Below are positions 1 to 5,444 of a DNA stretch of 5,444 nt, piece after piece. The DNA lies in assembly GCA_007130545.1 (NCBI GenBank), contig SLSG01000001.1, positions 1 through 5,444 on the forward strand, given 5' to 3'. The notes beneath the pieces were generated by a model. It was not told the DNA's origin. It saw only the letters and a program-made list of their open reading frames with translations, and did no database searches. Both the position numbers and the translations under genes were made by a program. The first letter of the stretch is position 1. Each line of letters begins with the position of its first letter. Origin of the DNA: Bacteroidales bacterium. GTDB taxonomy: Bacteria; Bacteroidota; Bacteroidia; Bacteroidales; UBA7960.

Positions 1-34
1 CAACGGTTTGGTTTCACGATTCCCGCCTTGTCGC

Positions 35-910
35 TTACAGGATGTTCATGAGTTGTTCCTTGATCTTTTCCAGTTCGTCTTTCATCTGCACGACCAGTTT
101 CTGGATATCGGCATCATTGGCCTTGCTGCCGATGGTGTTGATCTCGCGTCCCATTTCCTGGCTGATGAACCCCAGCTTTTTGCCCTGTGCCTGCTCGCTG
201 GCCATGGTTTCCCCAAAATAGTCCAGGTGTTTTTTAAGACGCACTTTCTCTTCAGAAATATCCAGTTTTTCCAGGTAAAAGATCAGCTCCTGCTCAAAGC
301 GGTTGGGATCTGACTGCAGACGGTCCCGCATTTCCCCTATGGCATTTTGCAGCTTATCCTTCAGGTTTTGCATACGGTTCTTCTCAAAGGAAGGTATTTG
401 TGACAACAGCTTCCGGATCTCCGAAATGCGGTCAGACAGGTCCGCCTCCAGATGCGCCCCTTCCGACATCCTGAATGCCCGGGTTTGCTCCAGCGCTTCC
501 TTCACGGCGCCAAGCACCACAGCCCACTCCTGCGCATCGACCTCCTGTGCCGGCTGTTTCATGACTTCCGGCAGGCGCAAGAGGGACGGCAGCAAGTCGG
601 CCGAGACCGGTGCGCCCAGCTCATCCGACAATTGGACCAATTCAGAATAATACTGTTGAAGCAGCGGCTTGTTCAGGCTGAGGGACTGTTGGGCATCGGT
701 ATTGTCAAACCCGAGGATTAACTCGGCCTTTCCCCTTACAAGGCTTTGAGACAGCATGTTGCGGAGCTCCTGCTCCTTGTCTTTATAGGGCGGCGGAAGC
801 CGCAGGGAGACGTCCATGTTCTTGCTGTTCAGTGTGCGGAGTTCCACCACCAGGCTTTTTCCCTCCAGCTGGGCCTCGGCCTTTCCAAAACCGGTCATCG
901 ACAGGATCAT
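35..910 (-). CDS. yicC: YicC/YloC-family endoribonuclease, complete
   Basis: Encodes a 291-residue cytoplasmic protein of the YicC family. E. coli YicC is known as an endoribonuclease that affects small-RNA turnover; that role is inferred here by family. The start at 908-910 gives the N-terminus MILSMTGFG, the family hallmark. An upstream in-frame ATG at 988 would add 26 residues with no family resemblance and would read through a -7-like box, so it was not used. The N-terminal domain covers about residues 1-155 and the C-terminal DUF1732 domain about 205-291. The C-terminal block (about 243-291) holds the typical pattern GFISQEMGREINTIGSKAND, preceded by a conserved EEKVRLKKHLDYF segment. 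Length is normal and no damage is seen. No Shine-Dalgarno sequence precedes the start. In many Bacteroidota, gmk (guanylate kinase) follows yicC; here that position lies beyond the left edge. Confidence 0.95.
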   Translation of the reverse strand: MILSMTGFGKAEAQLEGKSLVVELRTLNSKNMDVSLRLPPPYKDKEQELRNMLSQSLVRGKAELILGFDNTDAQQSLSLNKPLLQQYYSELVQLSDELGAPVSADLLPSLLRLPEVMKQPAQEVDAQEWAVVLGAVKEALEQTRAFRMSEGAHLEADLSDRISEIRKLLSQIPSFEKNRMQNLKDKLQNAIGEMRDRLQSDPNRFEQELIFYLEKLDISEEKVRLKKHLDYFGETMASEQAQGKKLGFISQEMGREINTIGSKANDADIQKLVVQMKDELEKIKEQLMNIL

Positions 911-923
911 AAGCGTTTTTTTA

Positions 924-931
924 CAAATATA
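924..931 (-). promoter_or_regulatory. Candidate -7 promoter box for yicC
   Basis: Read on the minus strand, these bases are TATATTTG, a full match to the Bacteroidota consensus TAnnTTTG. Only 13 bases separate it from the yicC ATG, so the mRNA leader would be only a few bases long. No TTTG-like -33 element is visible about 19 bases further upstream. The match could be chance in AT-rich DNA. Confidence 0.4.
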
Positions 932-1020
932 ACACAAACTGCCGGGTGTCGCGCATGCTTTGCCTATTCCCGGCAATGGATTATTCACCTGAAAAGCACC
1001 GCCAAAAGCCCGAAAAAAAG

Positions 1021-1028
1021 TATTTTTG
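1021..1028 (+). promoter_or_regulatory. Candidate -7 promoter box for the beta-barrel gene
   Basis: TATTTTTG matches the Bacteroidota -7 consensus TAnnTTTG. It lies 54 bases before the ATG at 1083, which would give a leader of roughly 45-50 bases. No clear -33 TTTG is seen. The box contains an in-frame TTG (1026-1028) that could be mistaken for a start codon. The divergent yicC promoter candidate is about 90 bases to the left. Confidence 0.5.
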
Positions 1029-1082
1029 TTTGAACCGGCGGCGGTTTTGATTTTTAAACCCTGCCATAATAAACATCGCTAC

Positions 1083-1850
1083 ATGATCTTAAAGGGTCTG
1101 ATTGGTTTCATTGTCGGATGGTGCAGCAAACCAGGCGGGGCAACTGCCGGATGGAAGGTCCGGCGGCAGGCGGCCCGGTTGCAGATCCGGCGGCCAGCAC
1201 TTCCGGCGGTGGGGCTGCTGTTGTTGTGGCTGTTAGCGCAACCTCCGGCCCGGGCGCAATCATTTCGCGGGGGCTTTCAGGCCGGACTGACGGCGAGTGA
1301 GGTCTCGGGTGATTTGAGTGGCGGACCCAACAAACTGGGGTGGTTTGCCTCTGTGTATACCGACATCAGCTTCTCGCCCTTTACTTACTGGCAACTGGAG
1401 ATCATGTATATACAGAAGGGAAGCCGGGAATTCAACGATCCGGAGACCCCGGAAGACGGGGTGTTCAGGGATTACCGGCTCAATTTACAGTATGTCGAGG
1501 TCCCGGTGATTTTCAAGTTCGATTTTTCGGTGTTTGAACGGCTGCCGTATGCGGACTGGCTGACCGGAGAAATCGGGCTGTCTGTTTCGCGCGTGGTGGG
1601 GCATTTTGAGACGAACGACGAAGGGGCGGAGAACACCGACCTAATGGCCCTGGAACGTCCGTTTCATGCCGGAGAACTGAATGTTTTGGCCGGGTTTTAT
1701 TTCCCGGTCAGCGAAAACCTCAGTGTGCACTTCCGGTATTCACAGGGAGTGACCCCCCTGAGACCCCATGCAGGGGGCACGCAGACATGGTACAATCGTG
1801 GGCAATACAATTCTGTGTGGTCGCTCGGACTGGCTTACCTGATTTTCTGA
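1083..1850 (+). CDS. Small outer-membrane beta-barrel protein (PorT-like/OMP_b-brl family)
   Basis: Encodes 255 residues from the ATG at 1083. Residues 36-58 form a signal peptide: RR, then a hydrophobic core rich in Leu, then ARA at 56-58 with cleavage probably before Gln59. The mature part (about 196 residues) alternates polar and hydrophobic residues as in beta strands. It contains GFQAGLTASEVSG near its start, YVEVPVIFKFDF in the middle, and ends in GLAYLIF. A C-terminal Phe is typical of proteins inserted by the BAM machinery. These features fit the OMP_b-brl group common in Bacteroidota; the specific function is unknown. The 35 residues before the signal peptide are unusual. An in-frame TTG at 1179-1181 would give a normal 26-residue signal peptide, so the true start may lie there. 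ATG 1083 was chosen because it suits the upstream promoter spacing. It is a single gene facing the lipoprotein gene tail to tail. Confidence 0.85.
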   Translation: MILKGLIGFIVGWCSKPGGATAGWKVRRQAARLQIRRPALPAVGLLLLWLLAQPPARAQSFRGGFQAGLTASEVSGDLSGGPNKLGWFASVYTDISFSPFTYWQLEIMYIQKGSREFNDPETPEDGVFRDYRLNLQYVEVPVIFKFDFSVFERLPYADWLTGEIGLSVSRVVGHFETNDEGAENTDLMALERPFHAGELNVLAGFYFPVSENLSVHFRYSQGVTPLRPHAGGTQTWYNRGQYNSVWSLGLAYLIF

Positions 1851-1932
1851 GGGATAGGGCTGGTCAGATTCTAATGCTGGTGCAGGGGGCCAATAGCCGT
1901 GGCTGATGCCGGGGTTGATGCGGGTGTGCGCG

Positions 1933-2544
1933 TTATTCTGAGGTGAATTCCGTTTGTATGTCGATGTAGCCCGGGTAGGGGATCAGCCTGCTGCCAACCT
2001 GGATGTATGGCCTGGCACGCAGCGTGATCCGCGAGGCCTGCCCCCCCAGGTTCGCCAGATTCAGTCCGAGGTTGATCATCGCCAGTTGCGACTCCCCGTT
2101 CATAGCTTCCTTCAGATTGGCTTCCACGGGAACGGTAAAGGTGGCAATGCCCCCGTATGCCGGGATGACGACCCGCTCCTCATATGTGCCACGCGTGATC
2201 TCATGTCCGTCAATCAGCAGTATCCATTCGGCCTTGGTCAGGGCCGCATTGTTGGGATTGGGGTTTCTGACATCGACCAGTACGGAGAGGCTGAGGGGGA
2301 AATTGCTCGTCCCGGCAGCCGCGTATATGACAAGGGCATCGGCCAGGTTGACATCCTCAATGGACTGAATATTCTGGACATTCACCCCGGCCAGGGTGAC
2401 GTCTTCCACCCCGCTGAGCCGGAACTCGCAGCGGGAAAGGGATTGCAGCTCACTGGATGACTCGCATCCAAAGAGGAAAACCGTTAGGGGCAGCATAATC
2501 AGGAAAAAGTTTCTTCGAAGGTCTTTAAGAGGCGGCATGGCCAT
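1933..2544 (-). CDS. LEA type 2 (LEA14/WHy-like) lipoprotein
   Basis: Encodes 203 residues. The N-terminus has Arg10-Arg11, a hydrophobic stretch (about 13-25) and the lipobox LFGC, so signal peptidase II should cleave before Cys27 and leave a lipid-anchored envelope protein. The mature part resembles the LEA14/WHy fold. It has VDVRNPNPNNAALTKAEW at about residues 91-108, then an IDGHEITRG turn, an IPAYGGIATFTVPV strand pair, and a C-terminal strand region ending in QTEFTSE. The NPN motif and the 'ipa.g..tftvpv' pattern are characteristic. Bacterial members are usually called LEA type 2 family proteins; no reaction is known and a structural or stress-related role is only a guess. A second ATG at 2538 (Met3) is an equally possible start and does not change the lipobox. 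The gene stands alone, convergent with the barrel gene and divergent from the response regulator. Confidence 0.85.
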   Translation of the reverse strand: MAMPPLKDLRRNFFLIMLPLTVFLFGCESSSELQSLSRCEFRLSGVEDVTLAGVNVQNIQSIEDVNLADALVIYAAAGTSNFPLSLSVLVDVRNPNPNNAALTKAEWILLIDGHEITRGTYEERVVIPAYGGIATFTVPVEANLKEAMNGESQLAMINLGLNLANLGGQASRITLRARPYIQVGSRLIPYPGYIDIQTEFTSE

Positions 2545-2720
2545 GATACTGGTGTTTTAATGGCCTTTCAGCCAGGATTTGCTTACTATGTAAAGGTAGT
2601 GTTTAAATGGGCTTGTTCCGCTTTTCCGTGTGGTGCCGCCAGCCAGCTAGAAAACCGGGATTTCCCCCATGTTAATGGATTTTTAATTTAACTTTATCAA
2701 ATCATGAAATGGCGGCCGTA

Positions 2721-2752
2721 AAAGGTACGTAGGCTCCATATTGCCTACCTTT
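2721..2752. repeat. Interrupted palindrome overlapping the response-regulator promoter
   Basis: AAAGG (2721-2725), four unpaired bases, then TAGGC (2730-2734) form the left arm. After an 8-base spacer, GCCTA (2743-2747) and CCTTT (2748-2752) form the right arm. All ten arm bases are complementary. The right arm covers most of the -7 box at 2746-2753, so a dimeric regulator bound here would compete with RNA polymerase. An operator role is inference. Confidence 0.4.
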
Positions 2753-2753
2753 G
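2746..2753 (+). promoter_or_regulatory. Candidate -7 promoter box for the two-component operon
   Basis: TACCTTTG is a perfect match to the Bacteroidota -7 consensus TAnnTTTG, in one of its common forms. It lies 51 bases before the ATG at 2805, giving a leader of about 45 bases. That leader is A-rich and ends in a run of A directly before the ATG. No -33 TTTG is visible at the usual distance, which may mean the promoter depends on an activator. The other direction of this 260-base gap serves the lipoprotein gene; its best box is the imperfect TACCTTTA at 2591-2598 on the minus strand. Confidence 0.6.
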
Positions 2754-2804
2754 CAAAATTCAGGCCATGGGAAACAACTTCACCATCCGACAACAATAAA
2801 AAAA

Positions 2805-3488
2805 ATGGAAAACCGGGATTACCACATATTGCTGGTTGACGATGAACCGGATATTCTGGAGTTTCTGGGATACAACCTGCGGAAGGAAGGGTTCAGTGTG
2901 CATACGGCGCTCAATGGCCGGGAAGCCATCGAGCTGGCAAAGCAGACCAATCCGCACCTGGTCATACTGGATGTGATGATGCCCGAAATGGACGGCATTG
3001 AAACCTGCAGGGAGCTAAAAAAGATCCCGGAACTTTCTGCCAGCATCATTGCCTTTCTTACGGCCAGGAGCGAGGACTATTCCCAGCTGGCGGGGTTCGA
3101 TGCGGGGGGGGATGACTACATTGCCAAGCCCATCAAGCCCAGTTTGCTGATCAGCCGGGTAAAGGCATTGCTCAGAAGGTACTCGAGGAGCGAAGAAAGC
3201 CCCGACGGACTGCGGATCGGGAACCTGGTCATCGACCGGGAACGTTACCTTGTTCTGAAAGACGGTGAAAAGCTCGTGCTGCCCAAAAAGGAATTCGAAC
3301 TGCTGAGCCTGCTGGCGTCCAAACCCAATAAAGTGTTTTCAAGGGAAGAGATCTTTGCCGGGGTTTGGGGGACCGACGTAGTGGTGGGTGACCGGACCAT
3401 CGACGTACATGTCAGGAAGATCCGCGAAAAGATCGGCATCGAAAATGTAAAAACAGTTAAGGGCGTGGGATACAAGTTTGAAATCTGA
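2805..3488 (+). CDS. OmpR/PhoB-family response regulator, complete
   Basis: Encodes 227 residues: a receiver domain (about 6-120) and a winged-helix DNA-binding domain (about 132-227). All receiver landmarks are present: acidic pair Asp12-Asp13, phosphorylation site Asp56 in LVILDVMMPEMDG, Thr86, Tyr105 and Lys108 in the KP motif. The output domain has the usual pattern LPKKEFELLSLLASKPNKVFS, then RTIDVHVRKIREKIG with the recognition helix, then the wing VKGVGYKFEI. When phosphorylated it should act as a transcription factor. The start is the ATG at 2805, because MENRDYHILLVDDEP places the first strand correctly; an in-frame TTG at 2751 lies inside the -7 box. The kinase gene follows after 33 bases on the same strand, so the two are very likely cotranscribed. 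The layout resembles pairs annotated PhoB/PhoR, but phosphate control is not shown by the sequence. Confidence 0.95.
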   Translation: MENRDYHILLVDDEPDILEFLGYNLRKEGFSVHTALNGREAIELAKQTNPHLVILDVMMPEMDGIETCRELKKIPELSASIIAFLTARSEDYSQLAGFDAGGDDYIAKPIKPSLLISRVKALLRRYSRSEESPDGLRIGNLVIDRERYLVLKDGEKLVLPKKEFELLSLLASKPNKVFSREEIFAGVWGTDVVVGDRTIDVHVRKIREKIGIENVKTVKGVGYKFEI

Positions 3489-3521
3489 TCTCCTGCCTGG
3501 AATATAATCCTGAAATATTAC

Positions 3522-4583
3522 ATGCAAACTTATACCCCGTTAAGGCTGTCCCTGTTCGCAGCCTCCCTGGTCACGGCGGCATTTGTGGCCGTATTTGTGT
3601 TTTCCGGACTTCTCTTTTACGACTCCCTGAGCTGGACGCTCCTGGCTTTTGGGGGAGTCGGACTGTTTGTTTTTACCGCATTTCTGTTCAAGCTGCTCCT
3701 GGAGAAATTCCTGTACGAAAAGATCCGCCTCATTTACAAAACGATCCACGACCTGAAGGTCCCCAAGGGACAACAAACGGGCATTTCCAATGAGGACATC
3801 CTGAACCGGGCCAACCAGGATGTACTCGACTGGGCCAGGGACAGGAAAAAGGAGATTGATGACCTTCGCCGGCTGGAGGCTTACAGGCGGGAATACCTGG
3901 GCAATGTTTCCCATGAACTGAAAACGCCCATCTTTAACATACAGGGGTATGTGCTGACACTGCTTGACGGTGCGCTCGACGACCCGGAGATCAACCGGAA
4001 ATACCTGCTGCGAGCGGAAGAAAGCATCAACCGGATGATCTCCATCGTGGAGGACCTGGAGGTGATCTCCCGTTTTGAGTCCGGCGAACTGAAACTCCGG
4101 ATGTCTTATTTTGACATCGTGGCCCTGAGCCGGGAGGTCATGGAATTCATTGAGATTGAAGCCGGGAAAAAAGGCATCAGGCTCTATTTCGGACATGCGT
4201 ACGATTCGCCGGTGATGGTGCATGCCGACCGGGAACGCATCCGGCAGGTGCTGACCAACCTGGTGGTCAACTCCATCAAGTACGGGATCGAGAACGGACG
4301 CACCAAGTTCAGCTTTTTTGACATGGATGAACACATTCTGATCGAGGTCACCGACAGCGGAATCGGCATTCCGAGGGAGGAATTGCCCAGGGTGTTCGAG
4401 CGCTTCTACCGCGGGGACAAGAGTCGGAGCAGAACGGCCGGAGAGGGGGGGAGCGGACTCGGCCTGGCCATTGTAAAACATATCATCGAAGCCCATGCCC
4501 AAACCATCAACGTACGGAGCACCCCCGGCGTGGGAACCACCTTTGCCTTCACCTTGAAAAAGGGAAGCCGCACCACTGTGTAA
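3522..4583 (+). CDS. Membrane-bound sensor histidine kinase, PhoR-like class I, complete
   Basis: Encodes 353 residues. Two membrane helices (about 9-32 and 38-60) are separated by only a few residues, so there is no periplasmic sensor domain. Residues about 61-125 form a charged, helical linker that may be a degenerate HAMP-like or coiled-coil segment. The dimerisation/phosphoacceptor domain carries NVSHELKTP with His131. The ATPase domain has an N box with Asn250 (LTNLVVNSIKYG), a G1 box DSGIGIP (278-284), an F box RVFERFYRGDKSRSR, and a G2 box GGSGLGLA (309-316). Every catalytic motif is intact. It should autophosphorylate on His131 and pass phosphate to Asp56 of the regulator encoded just upstream. 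The start ATG fits the hydrophobic N-terminus MQTYTPLRLSLFAASL; no Shine-Dalgarno sequence is present. The input signal is unknown; sensing in the membrane or through a partner is inferred. A hairpin 50 bases after the stop probably ends the operon. Confidence 0.95.
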   Translation: MQTYTPLRLSLFAASLVTAAFVAVFVFSGLLFYDSLSWTLLAFGGVGLFVFTAFLFKLLLEKFLYEKIRLIYKTIHDLKVPKGQQTGISNEDILNRANQDVLDWARDRKKEIDDLRRLEAYRREYLGNVSHELKTPIFNIQGYVLTLLDGALDDPEINRKYLLRAEESINRMISIVEDLEVISRFESGELKLRMSYFDIVALSREVMEFIEIEAGKKGIRLYFGHAYDSPVMVHADRERIRQVLTNLVVNSIKYGIENGRTKFSFFDMDEHILIEVTDSGIGIPREELPRVFERFYRGDKSRSRTAGEGGSGLGLAIVKHIIEAHAQTINVRSTPGVGTTFAFTLKKGSRTTV

Positions 4584-4632
4584 AATTATCTTGGTCCCGT
4601 TTTGTGCGTTATTTTCAAGGCATTAATAACCA

Positions 4633-4680
4633 GTTATATACGAAGAAATCGTTAATATCTTCGTTAATAACTTTTTCTTT
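4633..4680 (+). terminator. Likely intrinsic terminator of the two-component operon
   Basis: GTTAT (4633-4637) pairs with ATAAC (4667-4671), and ACGAAGA (4640-4646) pairs with TCTTCGT (4658-4664). A 2x2 internal mismatch separates the two stems and the loop is 11 bases. The T-rich run TTTTTCTTT follows at once (4672-4680). The position, 50 bases after the kinase stop codon, suits a terminator. The stem is AT-rich and the loop large, so strength is uncertain. Confidence 0.5.
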
Positions 4681-4802
4681 AAAAATTCACAAAATAATTT
4701 ATTTTTACCAATCCTGGAAAAATCGCCGTTCCGTGTTTTTTGCCGTTCAAAAATTAATTTAATATTAACCCGGATCAATGGTATTTTTTCCCTGAAGCTT
4801 GT

Positions 4803-4810
4803 TAATTTTG
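4803..4810 (+). promoter_or_regulatory. Candidate -7 promoter box for the TonB-dependent receptor gene
   Basis: TAATTTTG matches the Bacteroidota consensus TAnnTTTG. It lies 78 bases before the ATG at 4889, giving a leader of about 70 bases. No TTTG is found at the -33 distance. The GTTAAT hexamer at 4801-4806 overlaps the box. Confidence 0.5.
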
Positions 4811-4888
4811 TGCCTCAAAAAATTTGAAAAAAAACTCAATCCAATCCAGTTAATCACTTAACCTATCCAATCACTAAACAAAAATCTG

Positions 4889-5444
4889 ATGAGAAAACAA
4901 AAGTTATTTTTTATTGGAGTGATGGCTGCATTTTTCCTGGTTCTCGGGTCGAATGCAGTTTTTTCACAGGGTGTCACCACCTCCGCGATCGAGGGAACGG
5001 TTCTGAGCATTACCAATGAACCGCTTCCCAATGCCAACGTCGTGGCGGTCCACACCCCGTCCGGAACCCGATACGGTGCGGTTTCCAGGGCTGACGGCCG
5101 CTTTAACCTGCCGAACCTGCGCACCGGTGGTCCTTACGAGATCACGGTGAGCTATGTCGGGTTCCAAAGTGACCAGGTGTCCAATGTATACCTTTCATTG
5201 GGGGAGACCAGGAGCATGGTATTCTTCCTGATCGAAGTGGGGGTTTCACTGGAGGAAGTGGTCATTGCCGGTATGAGGGACCGGGTGTTTGATGCCGGGC
5301 GTACCGGTGCCACCACCAACCTCGACACCGAGACCATCAACATGATGCCGACCATTTCGCGCAGCATCAACGACTTCACCCGCCTGAACCCCCAAAGCAA
5401 CGGGGCGAGTTTTGCAGGCCGTGACAACCGTTTCAACAACTACA
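4889..5444 (+). CDS. TonB-dependent receptor with carboxypeptidase-regulatory-like domain (Oar-like), 5' part
   Basis: The first 185 codons of an outer-membrane receptor; the frame is still open at the right edge. Residues 1-26 form a signal peptide (MRKQK, a hydrophobic core at about 6-20, cleavage probably after Ser26 before Gln27). Residues about 33-115 match a carboxypeptidase-regulatory-like beta-sandwich, with IEGTV, PLPNANV, SRADGRFNLPNLRTGGPY and YEITVSYVGFQ. SLEEVVIAG (120-128) is a TonB-box-like segment, and the plug domain begins after it, with SRSINDFTRLNPQSNG. The GGPY pattern recalls Oar-like receptors, which usually run to about 1000 residues, so most of the plug and the whole barrel are missing. 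Such proteins import substrates using TonB energy; the substrate cannot be told from this part. The start ATG is preceded by an A-rich leader with no Shine-Dalgarno sequence, which is normal in Bacteroidota. Confidence 0.92.
   Translation, partial: MRKQKLFFIGVMAAFFLVLGSNAVFSQGVTTSAIEGTVLSITNEPLPNANVVAVHTPSGTRYGAVSRADGRFNLPNLRTGGPYEITVSYVGFQSDQVSNVYLSLGETRSMVFFLIEVGVSLEEVVIAGMRDRVFDAGRTGATTNLDTETINMMPTISRSINDFTRLNPQSNGASFAGRDNRFNNY

Larger units (their letters stand above)
4584..4888. other. AT-rich intergenic region before the TonB-dependent receptor gene
   Basis: These 305 bases hold no convincing gene and are much richer in A+T than the flanking genes. In order they contain a terminator-like hairpin (4633-4680), two GCCGTTC copies (4725-4731 and 4742-4748), the perfect palindrome TTAATATTAA (4759-4768), a -7 promoter box (4803-4810) and a nearly G-free leader (4827-4887). 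The hexamer GTTAAT occurs at 4651, 4663, 4801 and 4849, and in reverse at 4764-4769. Within the leader, AATCACT is repeated at 4852-4858 and 4869-4875. Confidence 0.7.

Noticed and set aside
1..17. A possible GTG start (15-17, minus strand) of a gene following yicC, perhaps gmk.
   Set aside because: Only five codons are visible, and they do not show the expected guanylate kinase P-loop start, so identity cannot be supported from this window.
746..1033. A plus-strand open frame across the yicC start and into the intergenic region.
   Set aside because: It is mostly antisense to the yicC N-terminal coding region and matches nothing recognisable.
1118..1300. A 60-codon frame overlapping the 5' part of the barrel gene.
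   Set aside because: It is low in complexity (Ala/Gly/Pro-rich) and contains no signal or domain; it is best seen as a shadow of GC-rich coding DNA.
1895..1904. AGCC-GT-GGCT inverted repeat between the two convergent genes, considered as a terminator.
   Set aside because: The loop of two bases is too small for four base pairs to form a stable hairpin, and no T-run follows on either strand.
1954..2460. A 168-codon plus-strand open frame opposite the lipoprotein gene.
   Set aside because: The minus-strand frame has a lipobox and LEA14 motifs; this frame has no family pattern and no promoter of its own.
2751..2804. In-frame TTG start adding 18 residues to the response regulator.
   Set aside because: The TTG is part of the -7 promoter box, and the added residues have no place in the receiver fold; ATG 2805 gives the normal N-terminus.
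3540..4502. A 320-codon open frame on the minus strand opposite the kinase gene.
   Set aside because: It lies wholly within the kinase coding region, which has every expected motif. The antisense translation shows no recognisable domain and its length is explained by codon bias on the other strand.

Overview
The window looks like an ordinary chromosomal segment from a member of the Bacteroidota. Four things point there. Three intergenic sites match the Bacteroidota -7 promoter consensus TAnnTTTG. The leaders are A-rich and lack Shine-Dalgarno sequences. The right edge carries the start of a carboxypeptidase-regulatory-like/TonB-box outer-membrane receptor. There is also a small C-terminal-Phe outer-membrane barrel and a LEA14-type lipoprotein. 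Genus or family cannot be fixed from the sequence alone; the coding regions have moderate GC and the gaps are clearly AT-richer.

Layout, left to right: a complete yicC-family endoribonuclease gene on the minus strand (35-910); a divergent promoter region (911-1082); a plus-strand gene for a small outer-membrane beta-barrel protein (1083-1850); a short convergent gap; a minus-strand gene for a LEA type 2 lipoprotein (1933-2544); a second divergent promoter region (2545-2804) with an interrupted palindrome on a perfect -7 box; an OmpR/PhoB-type response regulator (2805-3488) and, 33 bases on, its partner histidine kinase (3522-4583); a 305-base AT-rich gap (4584-4888) with a terminator-like hairpin, short repeats and a promoter; and the first 185 codons of a TonB-dependent receptor (4889 to the right edge).

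The response regulator and kinase form one two-component system, probably one transcript ended by the hairpin at 4633-4680. The kinase has two membrane helices with almost no loop between them, so its signal is probably sensed in or near the membrane or through a partner protein. The barrel protein, lipoprotein and receptor are all predicted envelope proteins, but nothing in the sequence ties them into one pathway. YicC is a cytoplasmic RNA-processing factor and is unrelated to the rest.

I found no mobile element, CRISPR array, RNA gene, toxin-antitoxin pair or defence system, and no clear sign of an undescribed system. The points most worth checking are regulatory: the palindrome over the response-regulator promoter, the recurring GTTAAT hexamer and nearly G-free leader ahead of the receptor gene, and the unusually long N-terminus of the barrel protein.
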